Of a stretch of 64,000 bases of DNA, positions 15,201 through 27,234 are shown piece after piece (within the stretch, counting starts at the first letter, position 1; the number at the start of each line of letters is the position of its first letter). Source of the stretch: Macrothele yani (taxonomy: Eukaryota > Arthropoda > Arachnida > Araneae > Macrothelidae); assembly GCA_039090855.1 (NCBI GenBank), contig CM077034.1, forward strand, positions 9,936,984-10,000,983, in the 5' to 3' direction. The notes beneath the pieces were generated by a model. It was not told where the DNA came from. It ran no database searches and saw only the letters and a program-made list of their open reading frames with translations. Position numbers and translations under genes: made by a program.

Positions 15201-18200
15201 AAACGGTTCGCAGTTGTGGTCCGTGTCTTCAACTGTTACTGTTTTACAGCATCTGGAAACTGTATACTTCTTTATGAATCAGGGGGTATATAGCCTACGT
15301 CACTTCCCTCAGTAGCGGGACACAAATTTATGAGTACATCTACCAAACGGTTCGCAGTTGTGGTCCGTGTCTTCAACTGTTACTGTTTTACAGCATCTGG
15401 AAACTGTATACTTCTTTATGAATCGCCCTCTATATATACTATCGCCTACGTCACTTCCCTCAGTAGCGGGACACAAATTTATGAGTACATCTACGTAACC
15501 ATACACAGTTGTGGTCCGTGTCTTCAACTGTTACTGTTTTACAGCATCTGGAAACTGTATACTTCTTTATGAATCAGGGTGTGTATATAGCCTACGTCAC
15601 TTCCCTCAGTAGCGGGACACAAACTTTATGAGTACATCTACCAAACCGTTCGCAGTTGTGGTCCGTGTCTTCAACTGTTACTGTTTTACAGCATCTGGAA
15701 ACTGTATACTTCTTTATGAATCGCCCTGTATATCTCCTACGTCACTTCCCTCAGTAGCTGGACATAAACTTTACGAGTAGATCTACCAAACAGTTCGCAG
15801 TTGTGGTCCGTGTCTTCAACTGTTACTGTTTTACAGCATCTGGAAACTGTATACTTCTTTATGAATCAGGGTGTATATAGCCTACGTCACTTCCCTCAGT
15901 AGCGGGACACAAACTTTATGAGTGCATCTACCAAACGGTTCGCAGTTGTGGTCCGTGTCTTCAACTGTTACTGTTTTACAGCATCTGGAAACTGTATACT
16001 TCTTTATGAATCACCCTCTATATATACTATCGCCTACGTCACTTCCCTCAGTAGCGGGACACAAACTTTATGAGTACATCTACGTAACCATACACAGTTG
16101 TGGTCCGTGTCTTCAACTGTTACTGTTTTACAGCATCTGGAAACTGTATACTTCTTTATGAATCAGGGTGTATATAGCCTACGTCACTTCCCTCAGTAGC
16201 GGGACACAAACTTTATGAGTACATCTACCAAACCAATCGCAGTTGTGGTCCGTGTCTTCAACTGTTACTGTTTTATAGCATCTGGAAACTACATGTATAC
16301 TTCTTTATGAATCGCCCTGTATATCTCCTACGTCACTTCCCTCAGTAGCTGGACATAAACTTTACGAGTAGATCTACCAAACGGTTCGCAGTTGTGGTCC
16401 GTGTCTTCAACTGTTACTGTTTTACAGCATCTGGAAACTGTATACTTCTTTATGAATCAGGGTGTATATAGCCTACGTCACTTCCCTCAGTAGCGGGACA
16501 CAAACTTTATGAGTGCATCTACCAAACGGTTCGCAGTTGTGGTCCGTGTCTTCAACTGTTACTGTTTTACAGCATCTGGAAACTGTATACTTCTTTATGA
16601 ATCAGGGTGTATATAGCCTACGTCACTTCCCTCAGTAGCGGGACACAAACTTTATGAGTACATCTACCTAACCATACACAGTTGTGGTCCGTGTCTTCAA
16701 CTGTTACTGTTTTACAGCATCTGGAAACTGTATACTTCTTTATGAATCACCCTCTATATATACTATTGCCTACGTCACTTCCCTCAGTAGCGGGACACAA
16801 ACTTTATGAGTACATCTACCTAACCATACACAGTTGTGGTCCGTGTCTTCAACTGTTACTGTTTTACAGCATCTGGAAACTGTATACTTCTTTATGAATC
16901 GCCCTGTATATCTCCTACGTCACTTCCCTCAGTAGCTGGACATAAACTTTACGAGTAGATCTACCAAACGGTTCGCAGTTGTGGTCCGTGTCTTCAACTG
17001 TTACTGTTTTACAGCATCTGGAAACTGTATACTTCTTTATGAATCAGAGTGTATATAGCCTACGTCACTTCCCTCAGTAGCGGGACACAAACTTTATGAG
17101 TACATCTACCTAACCATACACAGTTGTGGTCCGTGTCTTCAACTGTTACTGTTTTACAGCATCTGGAAACTGTATACTCCTTTATGAATCACCCTCTATA
17201 TATACTATTGCCTACGTCACTTCCCTCAGTAGCGGGACACAAACTTTATGAGTACATCTACCTAACCATACACAGTTGTGGTCCGTGTCTTCAACTGTTA
17301 CTGTTTTACAGCATCTGGAAACTGTATACTTCTTTATGAATCGCCCTGTATATCTCCTACGTCACTTCCCTCAGTAGCTGGACATAAACTTTACGAGTAG
17401 ATCTACCAAACGGTTCGCAGTTGTGGTCCGTGTCTTCAACTGTTACTGTTTTACAGCATCTGGAAACTGTATACTTCTTTATGAATCAGGGTGTATATAG
17501 CCTACGTCACTTCCCTCAGTAGCGGGACACAAACTTTATGAGTGCATCTACCAAACGGTTCGCAGTTGTGGTCCGTGTCTTCAACTGTTACTGTTTTACA
17601 GCATCTGGAAACTGTATACTTCTTTATGAATCAGGGTGTATATAGCCTACGTCACTTCCCTCAGTAGCGGGACACAAACTTTATGAGTACATCTACCAAA
17701 CGGTTCGCAGTTGTGGTCCGTGTCTTCAACTGTTACTGTTTTACAGCATCTGGAAACTGTATACTTCTTTATGAATCACCCTCTATATATACTATCGCCT
17801 ACGTCACTTCCCTCAGTAGCGGGACACAAACTTTATGAGTACATCTACGTAACCATACACAGTTGTGGTCCGTGTCTTCAACTGTTACTGTTTTACAGCA
17901 TCTGGAAACTGTATACTTCTTTATGAATCAGGGTGTATATAGCCTACGTCACTTCCCTCAGTAGCGGGACACAAACTTTATGAGTACATCTACCAAACGG
18001 TTCGCAGTTGTGGTCCGTGTCTTCAACTGTTACTGTTTTACAGCATCTGGAAACTGTATACTTCTTTATGAATCACCCTCTATATATACTATCGCCTACG
18101 TCACTTCCCTCAGTAGCGGGACACAAACTTTATGAGTACATCTACGTAACCATACACAGTTGTGGTCCGTGTCTTCAACTGTTACTGTTTTACAGCATCT

Positions 18201-21200
18201 GGAAACTGTATACTTCTTTATGAAGCGCCCTGTATATCTCCTACGTCACTTCCCTCAGTAGCTGGACATAAACTTTACGAGTAGATCTACCAAACGGTTC
18301 GCAGTTGTGGTCCGTGTCTTCAACTGTTACTGTTTTACAGCATCTGGAAACTGTATACTTCTTTATGAATCAGGGTGTATATAGCCTACGTCACTTCCCT
18401 CAGTAGCGGGACACAAACTTTATGAGTGCATCTACCAAACGGTTCGCAGTTGTGGTCCGTGTCTTCAACTGTTACTGTTTTACAGCATCTGGAAACTGTA
18501 TACTTCTTTATGAATCACCCTCTATATATACTATCGCCTACGTCACTTCCCTCAGTAGCGGGACACAAACTTTATGAGTACATCTACGTAACCATACACA
18601 GTTGTGGTCCGTGTCTTCAACTGTTACTGTTTTACAGCATCTGGAAACTGTATACTTCTTTATGAATCAGGGTGTGTATATAGCCTAGGTCACTTCCCTC
18701 AGTAGCGGGACACAAACTTTATGAGTACATCTACCAAACCGTTCGCAGTTGTGGTCCGTGTCTTCAACTGTTACTGTTTTACAGCATCTGGAAACTGTAT
18801 ACTTCTTTATGAATCGCCCTGTATATCTCCTACGTCACTTCCCTCAGTAGCTGGACATAAACTTTACGAGTAGATCTACCAAACGGTTCGCAGTTGTGGT
18901 CCGTGTCTTCAACTGTTACTGTTTTACAGCATCTGGAAACTGTATACTTCTTTATGAATCAGGGTGTATATAGCCTACGTCACTTCCCTCAGTAGCGGGA
19001 CACAAACTTTATGAGTGCATCTACCAAACGGTTCGCAGTTGTGGTCCGTGTCTTCAACTGTTACTGTTTTACAGCATCTGGAAACTGTATACTTCTTTAT
19101 GAATCACCCTCTATATATACTATCGCCTACGTCACTTCCCTCAGTAGCGGGACACAAACTTTATGAGTACATCTACGTAACCATACACAGTTGTGGTCCG
19201 TGTCTTACACTGTTACTGTTTTACAGCATCTGGAAACTGTATACTTCTTTATGAATCAGGGTGTGTATATAGCCTACGTCACTTCCCTCAGTAGCGGGAC
19301 ACAAACTTTATGAGTACATCTACCAAACCGTTCGCAGTTGTGGTCCGTGTCTTCAACTGTTACTGTTTTACAGCATCTGGAAACTGTATACTTCTTTATG
19401 AATCGCCCTGTATATCTCCTACGTCACTTCCCTCAGTAGCTGGACATAAACTTTACGAGTAGATCTACCAAACGGTTCGCAGTTGTGGTCCGTGTCTTCA
19501 ACTGTTACTGTTTTACAGCATCTGGAAACTGTATACTTCTTTATGAATCACCCTCTATATATACTATCGCCTACGTCACTTCCCTCAGTAGCGGGACACA
19601 AACTTTATGAGTACATCTACGTAACCATACACAGTTGTGGTCCGTGTCTTCAACTGTTACTGTTTTACAGCATCTGGAAACTGTATACTTCTTTATGAAT
19701 CAGGGTGTGTATATAGCCTACGTCACTTCCCTCAGTAGCGGGACACAAACTTTATGAGTACATCTACCAAACCGTTCGCAGTTGTGGTCCGTGTCTTCAA
19801 CTGTTACTGTTTTATAGCATCTGGAAACTACATGTATACTTCTTTATGAATCGCCCTGTATATCTCCTACGACACTTCCCTCAGTAGCTGGACATAAACT
19901 TTACGAGTAGATCTACCAAACGGTTCGCAGTTGTGGTCCGTGTCTTCAACTGTTACTGTTTTACAGCATCTGGAAACTGTATACTTCTTTATGAATCAGG
20001 GTGTATATAGCCTACGTCACTTCCCTCAGTAGCGGGACACAAACTTTATGAGTGCATCTACCAAACGGTTCGCCGTTGTGGTCCGTGTCTTCAACTGTTA
20101 CTGTTTTACAGCATCTGGAAACTGTATACTTCTTCATGAATCAGGGTGTATATAGCCTACGTCACTTCCCTCAGTAGCGGGACACAAACTTTATGAGTGC
20201 ATCTACCAAACGGTTCGCAGTTGTGGTCCGTGTCTTCAACTGTTACTGTTTTACAGCATCTGGAAACTGTATACTTCTTTATGAATCACCCTCTATATAT
20301 ACTATCGCCTACGTCACTTCCCTCAGTAGCGGGACACAAACTTTATGAGTACATCTACGTAACCATACACAGTTGTGGTCCGTGTCTTCAACTGTTACTG
20401 TTTTACAGCATCTGGAAACTGTATACTTCTTTATGAATCAGGGTGTATATAGCCTACGTCACTTCCCTCAGTAGCGGGACACAAACTTTATGAGTACATC
20501 TACCAAACCGTTCGCAGTTGTGGTCCGTGTCTTCAACTGTTACTGTTTTATAGCATCTGGAAACTACATGTATACTTCTTTATGAATCGCCCTGTATATC
20601 TCCTACGACACTTCCCTCAGTAGCTGGACATAAACTTTACGAGTAGATCTACCAAACGGTTCGCAGTTGTGGTCCGTGTCTTCAACTGTTACTGTTTTAC
20701 AGCATCTGGAAACTGTATACTTCTTTATGAATCAGGGTGTATATAGCCTACGTCACTTCCCTCAGTAGCGGGACACAAACTTTATGAGTGCATCTATCAA
20801 ACGGTTCGCAGTTGTGGTCCGTGTCTTCAATTGTTACTGTTTTACAGCATCTGGAAACTGTATACTTCTTTATGAATCAGGGTGTATATAGCCTACGTCA
20901 CTTCCCTCAGTAGCGGGACACAAACTTTATGAGTGCATCTACCAAACGGTTCGCAGTTGTGGTCCGTGTCTTCAACTGTTACTGTTTTACAGCATCTGGA
21001 AACTGTATACTTCTTTATGAATCACCCTCTATATATACTATCGCCTACGTCACTTCCCTCAGTAGCGGGACACAAACTTTATGAGTACATCTACGTAACC
21101 ATACACAGTTGTGGTCCGTGTCTTCAACTGTTACTGTTTTACAGCATCTGGAAACTGTATACTTCTTTATGAATCAGGGTGTATATAGCCTACGTCACTT

Positions 21201-22060
21201 CCCTCAGTAGCGGGACACAAACTTTATGAGTGCATCTACCAAACGGTTCGCAGTTGTGGTCCGTGTCTTCAACTGTTACTGTTTTATAGCATCTGGAAAC
21301 TACATGTATACTTCTTTATGAATCGCCCTGTATATCTCCTACGTCACTTTCCTCAGTAGCTGGACATAAACTTTACGAGTAGATCTACCAAACGGTTCGC
21401 AGTTGTGGTCCGTGTCTTCAACTGTTACTGTTTTACAGCATCTGGAAACTGTATACTTCTTTATGAATCAGGGTGTATATTTCCTACGTCACTTCCCTCA
21501 GTAGCGGGACACAAACTTTATGAGTACATCTACCTAACCATACACAGTTGTGGTCCGTGTCTTCAACTGTTACTGTTTTACAGCATCTGGAAACTGTATA
21601 CTTCTTTATGAATCAGGGTGTATATAGCCTACGTCACTTCCCTCAGTAGCGGGACACAAACTTTATGAGTGCATCTACCAAACAGTTCGCAGTTGTGGTC
21701 CGTGTCTTCAACTGTTACTGTTTTATAGCATCTGGAAACTACATGTATACTTCTTTATGAATCGCCCTGTATATCTCCTACGTCACTTCCCTCAGTAGCT
21801 GGACATAAACTTTACGAGTAGATCTACCAAACGGTTCACAGTTGTGGTCCGTGTCTTCAACTGTTACTGTTTTACAGCATCTGGAAACTGTATACTTCTT
21901 TATGAATCAGGGTGTATATTTCCTACGTCACTTCCCTCAGTAGCGGGACACAAACTTTATGAGTACATCTACCAAACCGTTCGCAGTTGTGGTCCGTGTC
22001 TTCAACTGTTACTGTTTTACAGCATCTGGAAATTTTATACTTCTGTATGAATAACCCTGT

Positions 22061-22304
22061 ATAATACAAACATTTGACATATAATTCAAATCTTTTTTAT
22101 CTGAATCAGTTTCTCCTATCAGAAGTCTTTAAGTTTACACCTGAATGAGTCGATGTTCACAGTCGTAACAGAATAACATGACCAACCCTGGAAACACACC
22201 GTACGCGTTCAGGTGGATCATAGAGTGCACGTGACAAAGTTGACCACACGCAGATATAAGCAGTTGCCCTGGACAGATGAGCCATAGTGCGCTACGCGAG
22301 CACA
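22061..22304. other. Non-repetitive flank of the satellite
   Basis: AT-rich sequence follows the array edge, then a GC-richer stretch leads into the Tc1-like start codon at 22,305. I see no coding exon or RNA gene here. The last part may be the 5' untranslated region of the Tc1-like fragment that follows. Confidence 0.4.
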
Positions 22305-22700
22305 ATGGGCAGACAGAGTGATTTGACGGACGATCAAAGAGGATTGATCATCGGCTACTGCGCCAAGGGTGGAAGCATCTCAGAAACAACAGACTTTGTG
22401 GGCTGTTCGCGTTTTGCTGTAATAAGGGTGTACCAAGAATGATTATCGGCTAGAAGGAATGATCACCGACTACCACGCCAAGGGTGAAAGCATCTCAGAA
22501 ACAACAGACTTTGTGGGCTGTTTGCAAGGTGCTGTAGTAAGGGTGTACCAAGAATGATTACCGACTACAAGGAATGATTATCAACTACCGCGCCAAGGGT
22601 GGAAGCATCTCAGAAACAACAGACTTCGTGGGCTGTTTGCGATGAGCTGTAGTAAGGGTGTACAAAGAAGGGACTGCTGGCACACTGAGTGCCTCCCAAC
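22305..22700 (+). pseudogene. Tc1-like transposase N-terminal fragment with a 115-bp segment tandemly triplicated
   Basis: From the ATG at 22,305 the frame reads MGRQSDLTDDQRGLIIGYCA and then GGSISETTDFVGCSRFAVIR, ending VYQE and a stop at 22,440. This is the first helix-turn-helix of a Tc1-family transposase, of the type opening with a short basic start and then D-x-x-RG-x-I-x-G. The segment from about CGCCAAGGGT (22,361) recurs at 22,476 and 22,591, a 115-bp period, with about 90% identity by eye. Because 115 is not a multiple of three, each copy is in a new frame, so the array is not coding. After the third copy a reading resembling the inter-domain linker continues briefly. The catalytic domain is absent. 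The family call is firm; the exact subfamily is not. Confidence 0.7.
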
Positions 22701-22997
22701 GTCATAACTGTGGAGTCCCAAAGGCTGTCGTTCCCAGAGGAGAACGTTGACGCACCCTGATAATTTTAAAAGAGGAGGGAGAAAGAAATATTCTAAGTTA
22801 CGTTAGAAATTAAAATTCAGAAACAGCCTTACGACAGCAAATATTGAAATAAAAAAAATTAAAAATAGGACATAAGGTAAAACCGTGAAGAAATAGTAAC
22901 CTGTTAAAGGCCATGGAGATTCATTTCTGTGGTTCCCAGTACCACATACACAGAATAAATACCATGCACCTGAAAATGTTTTGCCACTGGGTGTAAA
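22701..22997. other. AT-rich spacer, nothing recognised
   Basis: About 300 bp between the Tc1-like fragment and the TA insertion site of the next Tc1 element. No conserved reading frame, splice pattern or repeat family was recognised. Confidence 0.5.
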
Positions 22998-22999
22998 TA

Positions 23000-24534
23000 C
23001 ACTGCTGGACAATTGCTAAGGACGGATCATAAACGGCTATATAGCGCATAAAAAAGTAAGTGTGGTTGGATGCCAAGTGAAATAAAATAATGTCAGAATG
23101 CCAGGACATTACAAGAAAGACAATTTATTGTGCTCTGAAATCCAGAAGGCTTTGGAACGTGTTCAAGGGACAAACAGGCCATTTTGTGCAGAATACGTAA
23201 ACGTGAAAAAAATGCAATTACCGTCCGCAGGCGTTCCGGCATAAGATGTCAATACGGGATATGGCCACCATGGAGGGCGATGCAAGATTCCACACGTCGT
23301 GTCATGCTTTGCACAACATTATCAAGCAGCTGTTGGGGTAATTTATCCCATTCCTCTGTCAGTGCACGGATGAGGGTGTCCTTGTTTATTGGAGGGCATT
23401 GGCGACCTGCAAGACTCCTTCCCAAAGCATCCCACACATTTTCAATGGGATTCAGATCTGGAGAACGTGCTGGCCATACGAGGCGTTGAATATCCTTGCT
23501 CTCAAGACACTCCTGGACAGCGACTGTTCGATGACATGTTGCGTTGTCGTCCATGAAAATGAATCTATCACCGACAGCACCACGGAACATGCGAACATGA
23601 GGTAGCAGAACATCATTAATGTATCGTTGGCCAGTCATAGTCCCAGTTGGAAGCACATAGAGGGACGTACGGCCCTTGATCATGATGCCAGCCCATACCA
23701 TGACACTACATGTCGGATATCGGTCCCTTTCCTGTATGTTTGCTGGACAATATGCAGTACCACTATCACGCCAGATCAGTTGTCGTCGACAATCAGACGA
23801 TAGACTGTATCTACTCTCATCTGAGAAGCGGACAGCAGACCAGTCGTTATCAGTCCAATTGCGATGTTGATGGCACCATTGCAAACGGGCGGTACGGTGA
23901 CGTCTGGACAATGGGAAGCACACAACAGGACGGCGGGCGTATAGTCCTCCTTCATGCAAACGTCTGGCGACAGTTTTTCGGGAGATCCGCTTGCCAGTAG
24001 CAGCCATAAACTGATTTCCTACCTCACTAGCTGTGCTGCACCGGTGTCTTTTTGTTGATAGCAGTATGTACCGATCTTCTGCAGGTGTCGTACTGCGAAC
24101 ACGACCTCCCCCGTGACGTTTGCTACACTCTCCATTTGTTTGAAATGATTTCCAAAGCCTTGAAACAACACTGTGGCTGACGTCGAACTCCCTGGCAACA
24201 TCTGTTATTTTTCGCCCTTCTTCAATCTTGCCAATAATACGGCCACGATCATCTAGGTGATGTCGGGAAGACATACTGAAAATTGCAAGTTCGTCAATTG
24301 ATTCTTTCCCTTTCAACTTTGCGTTTGAACAACAATGGTCAATACGCGTCAAATCCTTTATATCTCTTATCAGCGCTATGACGTCACGAACAAGTTCGGC
24401 AATCCAAAATTTGCATACGCACAACACGTCTTACTGTATCCCGCACTTATGCTAATTTCCACATTTTCTTGCCTTCCATTTTATGGTTGCTATCGTTGCT
24501 ATTGTCATCCGTCCTTAGCAATTGTCCGGCAGTG
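23000..24534 (-). mobile_element. Tc1-like DNA transposon, full-length copy 1
   Basis: The element starts CACTGCTGGACAATTGC and ends in its reverse complement (CACTGCCGGACAATTGC). These form terminal inverted repeats of about 28 bp with one mismatch. It is flanked by TA on both sides (22,998-22,999 and 24,535-24,536), the usual Tc1/mariner target duplication. Length is 1,535 bp and it holds a single transposase frame on the minus strand. A second full copy is at 46,256-47,787 on the plus strand and a third begins at 63,080, so the family is multicopy and the copies are very similar. Confidence 0.95.
23249..24274 (-). CDS. Tc1-family transposase (DD34E), apparently intact
   Basis: It would cut and paste its own element in the nucleus using a DDE catalytic domain. 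I chose the ATG at 24,274 (MSSRHHLDD), giving 341 residues, the usual Tc1 length. The frame stays open a further 51 codons upstream, but that stretch is not typical of the family. In order: first helix-turn-helix at about residues 8-45 (GRIIGKIEEGRKITDVAREF), a GGGRVRST linker, second helix-turn-helix at about 80-112, then the catalytic domain. The three acidic residues are visible in FSDESR, FMDDN and SPDLNPIENVW, with 34 residues between the second and third. Compared with the copy at 46 kb it lacks two residues (LT) after HHLDD, at the entrance to the first DNA-binding helix, which could weaken binding. No stop or frameshift is seen. Whether it is active cannot be told from sequence. Confidence 0.92.
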   Translation of the reverse strand: MSSRHHLDDRGRIIGKIEEGRKITDVAREFDVSHSVVSRLWKSFQTNGECSKRHGGGRVRSTTPAEDRYILLSTKRHRCSTASEVGNQFMAATGKRISRKTVARRLHEGGLYARRPVVCFPLSRRHRTARLQWCHQHRNWTDNDWSAVRFSDESRYSLSSDCRRQLIWRDSGTAYCPANIQERDRYPTCSVMVWAGIMIKGRTSLYVLPTGTMTGQRYINDVLLPHVRMFRGAVGDRFIFMDDNATCHRTVAVQECLESKDIQRLVWPARSPDLNPIENVWDALGRSLAGRQCPPINKDTLIRALTEEWDKLPQQLLDNVVQSMTRRVESCIALHGGHIPY

Positions 24535-25061
24535 TATCATCATCAGTATCAGGCAAAGTCTATATAAACGGATTTTTTTTGGCAAAATTTTTGTCAAGTG
24601 CTTCAAAATTCCCCCCATACATTACTTAGCCCCCCTCTCCAATCCTGAGCTGCTGGCATCACCACTGAGTAGAGGGACCGAAAAACCTTAGCTGATAAAT
24701 TTCCAGGGACATGTATTAGAATTTTAGATTATTTTCAGGATAACATGGAATTCTAAGACTTTTCTGGGATAAGCCCAAACCAAGTTTTAAATTTCATTTC
24801 ATCAGTTGCCACATGACATTGTCTTACACATAATGATTTATCTGTAAACAATATATGTACTGCAGCAACTAGGAAAAGGAGGGAAAAGGCCGTAATGCCT
24901 GACATAGCCTGCCTCTCCCTAGAATACGAAAAACATGAAGCTTAACAAAAAAGACAAGCCAACACATTATGACATGTTAATATGTGAATAAAACAGCAAC
25001 TGGCCCATAACCAACACATATATTATGTTCCATCATTAATAACCTTCATAATAGTTAAATC
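24535..25061. other. Unassigned spacer
   Basis: Between the Tc1 element and the LINE tail. I looked here on the minus strand for the next RABGGTB exon, whose family sequence should contain a G-G-F-A-D-R-P-G motif, and did not find it. No other gene, RNA or repeat was recognised. Confidence 0.5.
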
Positions 25062-26090
25062 ATCATCATCATCGTCAACCATTATCAATCCACTGCTGGA
25101 CGAAGGTCTCCCCAAGTTTCCTCCACAACGGTCTGTCTTGTGCCAGTCTCCTCCATGTCACCCCTGCATACTTTCGAATTTCATCCACCCATCTCCCATG
25201 TGGTCTTCTTCTGGGTCTTTTCCTGTCCCTTGGAATCCAATCTAAAATTTCGGCTGTGTCTGTCCTTCTGGCAGTATGTCCAGCCCATTGCCATTTCAGG
25301 GATTTAACTCTGATCATGATGTCTTCCACTCTTGTCATTTTTCGGATCCACGAGTTCCTCTTCTTATCTCTCCTGGCGACACCGAGCATGCACCTCTCCA
25401 TGCTGCTTTGAGTTGTCTGCAGCCTTTGTATGTCTCTTTTAGTTAAGGCCCACGTCTCTGCACCATACGTAAGCACTGGAAGGATGCATTGATCAAACAC
25501 TTTTCTTTTAAAACATAATGGCACATTGCTCTTGAAAATTATGCTGTTTCTTCCAAAAGCTCTCCAGGCAAGTTTTGTACGCCGATTAATTTCTTCATCA
25601 ATGTGACCCTCACTTGATATCTGCTGTCCAAGATAAACGTGCGTATCTGTTATCTCCAGCTTTTCTCCATCAATCGATAAATCTTCATTTCTTGGAAAAG
25701 CATTGAACATCACTTTTGTCTTCTGAAAGTTCATTTTTAATCCCACTTCTTTACTCTTGTCAGCAAGTTCCTGGATCATACTCTGCAGCTCTGATGGGGT
25801 AGTTGCAAAAATGACTACATCATCAGCAAAACGAAGGTGAGTTAGATAATCTCCATTAATCTTTATCCCTTTGTTTTCCCAGTTCAGTGATTGAAAGACA
25901 TTTTCCAACGTGGCATTAAAGAGCTTCGGAGATATGGTGTCACCTTGTCTCACTCCCTTTTTATGTGTGTTGTACTTTCAAATAGCCGAATCTTTGCACT
26001 TGCATTTTCGTAGATGTTATTAATAATATTAATGCATGCATCTTCAATACCGCAGAATTTAAACAACAAATATCATTTGCACCTCACTCT
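25062..26090 (-). pseudogene. RTE-type LINE, 3' part of reverse transcriptase, 5'-truncated and frameshifted
   Basis: The main frame (about 25,953 down to the stop at 25,075-25,077) gives 292 codons. It begins RQGDTISPKLFNATLE (reverse transcriptase motif) and has the catalytic box LRFADDVVIFAT, then YLGQQISSEGHIDEEINRR and a C-terminal arginine-rich region ending QQWIDNG. These are typical of the RTE/BovB group, where the protein ends shortly after the polymerase domain. Upstream, homologous coding continues in another frame to about 26,090 (GIEDACINIINNIYENAS), so there is a one-base frameshift near 25,956. The 3' end is a short GAT microsatellite (25,062-25,073 on this strand), as is usual for RTE tails. 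The endonuclease and most of the polymerase are missing, so this is a dead copy. Confidence 0.88.
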
Positions 26091-26710
26091 ATAATTGCAT
26101 TAACTCACATTTCTTCAGTTTTAGTCTTTTTGATTAGTCTTGGCAACTGTACCTGTATCTTTTCACTTTATATTAACGTTTTCATCCTTTATCGTGGAAC
26201 ATTATGCATAACGTAGTATAGCGTATTCAAGCATTGTATATACAGCTTACACTCCACTAACCAGTATCATCATCCATTCAATCAAAATTGCCTATTGTTT
26301 ACTAATTATTTCATGAGATGTGCTTTTAATTTTATTTTAGTTAAAATTATTAACAGATGTTAGATTCACACAAAGGCGAGTATCATGTACAGTTCAACTT
26401 TTTCTTAAATTTGCATTTTTGAACTTCACTTTTAGTTGGTAAAGTTCGATGAACACTTACCGCACGTGGGGCTTGGCTTTCAATTCGTATTTCCGTTATG
26501 TGGATGCGGCACGGGGGTTTTTCATTTGGCCACGGGTCCGCTTCTTTTTTTTTTTTTCCGTTGGAATTTATTTTGCCTCATCACCAAATGAGTTTTTTTT
26601 CCTTTGCTGCATCCTCATTTACTTCAATATTTATTCATACCCGAGTACTTTCGGTAAAACACCTTTACCGTCTTCGAGGGGACGTTTTGCTCCGACTAGC
26701 ACGGACCGTG
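26091..26710. other. Unassigned AT-rich sequence, possible Penelope 3' flank
   Basis: The left part is AT-rich with no recognised feature. The right part (from about 26,450) includes T-tracts and a GC-richer stretch that runs into the C-terminal end of the Penelope-like frame and may be its 3' region. The plus-strand frame here of about 130 codons is low-complexity and not supported as a gene. Confidence 0.35.
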
Positions 26711-27234
26711 TCAAGCTGGGCATTTCGGTGGTTCTCGCGGGCTGCTTCTGTCATCGGCTATCGCTTCTTCTTGGGCGTTGTGGCGCCATCTCTTGTTGGT
26801 CAGTGATCTCATTTTTCGAACTTTTTCATTTTTTTGCTCAATTTTAATTAAATTTTTCCAGCTGTTTCTCAAATTATTAGGGTCATTATGGTTGCAAACT
26901 TTTGTGCTATTTTTTTCAATCATTACCGACTCTGCTATTCTGAGGTGTTTTTCGGATTTACAGCTTTTAATGATTTTTATATTTTCGAATTTAGGATATT
27001 TTTGGTTATTCAGACAGTATTGGATAAGTGCTGTTTTTTCTTCTTTTTTCTGCCAGTTTTTTACGTGTTGTTTTAATCTGTGTTTAAGTTTATTTTTGGT
27101 ACTTCCTATATAAGCCATTGGAGGATTTTCAGTAATAGGAATTGAGTAAATACCTGCTTTTTCTAACATTTTTATTTTTTCATTATTTTTTATTACTATA
27201 TTTTTGATGGTATTTACTTTTCCTCCAATTTGAA
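26711..27234 (-). pseudogene. Penelope-like retroelement, C-terminal GIY-YIG endonuclease fragment
   Basis: On the minus strand the frame carries the GIY-YIG nuclease signature: AGIYSIPI, then AYIGSTKNKLKHRLKQH, then KKEEKTALIQYCLN and a glutamate-containing segment (AESVMIEK). In Penelope-like elements this domain follows the reverse transcriptase and makes the target nick. No reverse transcriptase is present upstream, so the copy is 5'-truncated. The open frame extends to 27,298, but its first about 22 codons are read out of frame from a copied piece of the RABGGTB intron/exon border (27,235-27,324) and are not part of the element. The C-terminal tail after about residue 170 is basic and of uncertain origin. 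Confidence 0.82.

Larger units (their letters stand above)
1..22060 (+). repeat. Satellite array, 145-152 bp monomer, about 150 copies
   Basis: Every monomer shares a core that runs from CCCTCAGTAG through AGTTGTGGTCCGTGTCTTC and TTTTACAGCATCTGG to TTTATGAATC. Monomers differ mainly in the short block after GAATC: CACCCTCTATATATAC (152 bp monomer), CGCCCTGTATATCTCC (145 bp) or CAGGGTGTATATAGCC (145-147 bp). They also differ before the core (CCTAACCATACAC, CGTAACCATACAC or CAAACGGTTCGC). Copies are nearly identical, with scattered single-base changes. The array continues past the left window edge and ends at about 22,060, where the last monomer decays (GGAAATTTTATACTTCTGTATGAATAACCC). The monomer size is close to nucleosomal length. 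Short reading frames of 68-87 codons recur in it, but they change frame between monomers and are not genes. Confidence 0.97.

Noticed and set aside
1..22060. More than forty open frames of 68-87 codons with near-identical proteins (MWSVSSTVTVLQ-type)
   Set aside because: They are produced by the satellite monomer. Frames shift between 145- and 152-bp monomers, there are no start or splice contexts, and homogenisation explains the similarity.
1..22060. CRISPR-like array
   Set aside because: The repeats are contiguous, with no unique spacers, and the DNA is eukaryotic. The same applies to the other arrays.
1..22060. CENP-B-box-like sequence around GGTTCGCAGTTGTGG
   Set aside because: The essential CGGG half and the central A are absent, so it does not match the consensus.
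22803..23109. Minus-strand frames with membrane-like sequence next to the Tc1 element
   Set aside because: They cross the transposon border and have no family resemblance.
23184..24000. Plus-strand frames of 60-100 codons over the Tc1 element
   Set aside because: They are antisense shadows of the transposase. The mirror-image frames at 46,799-47,696 and 63,619-64,000 are the same.
26449..26847. 132-codon plus-strand frame rich in Phe/Ser
   Set aside because: Low complexity, overlaps T-tracts and is antisense to the Penelope-like coding region.
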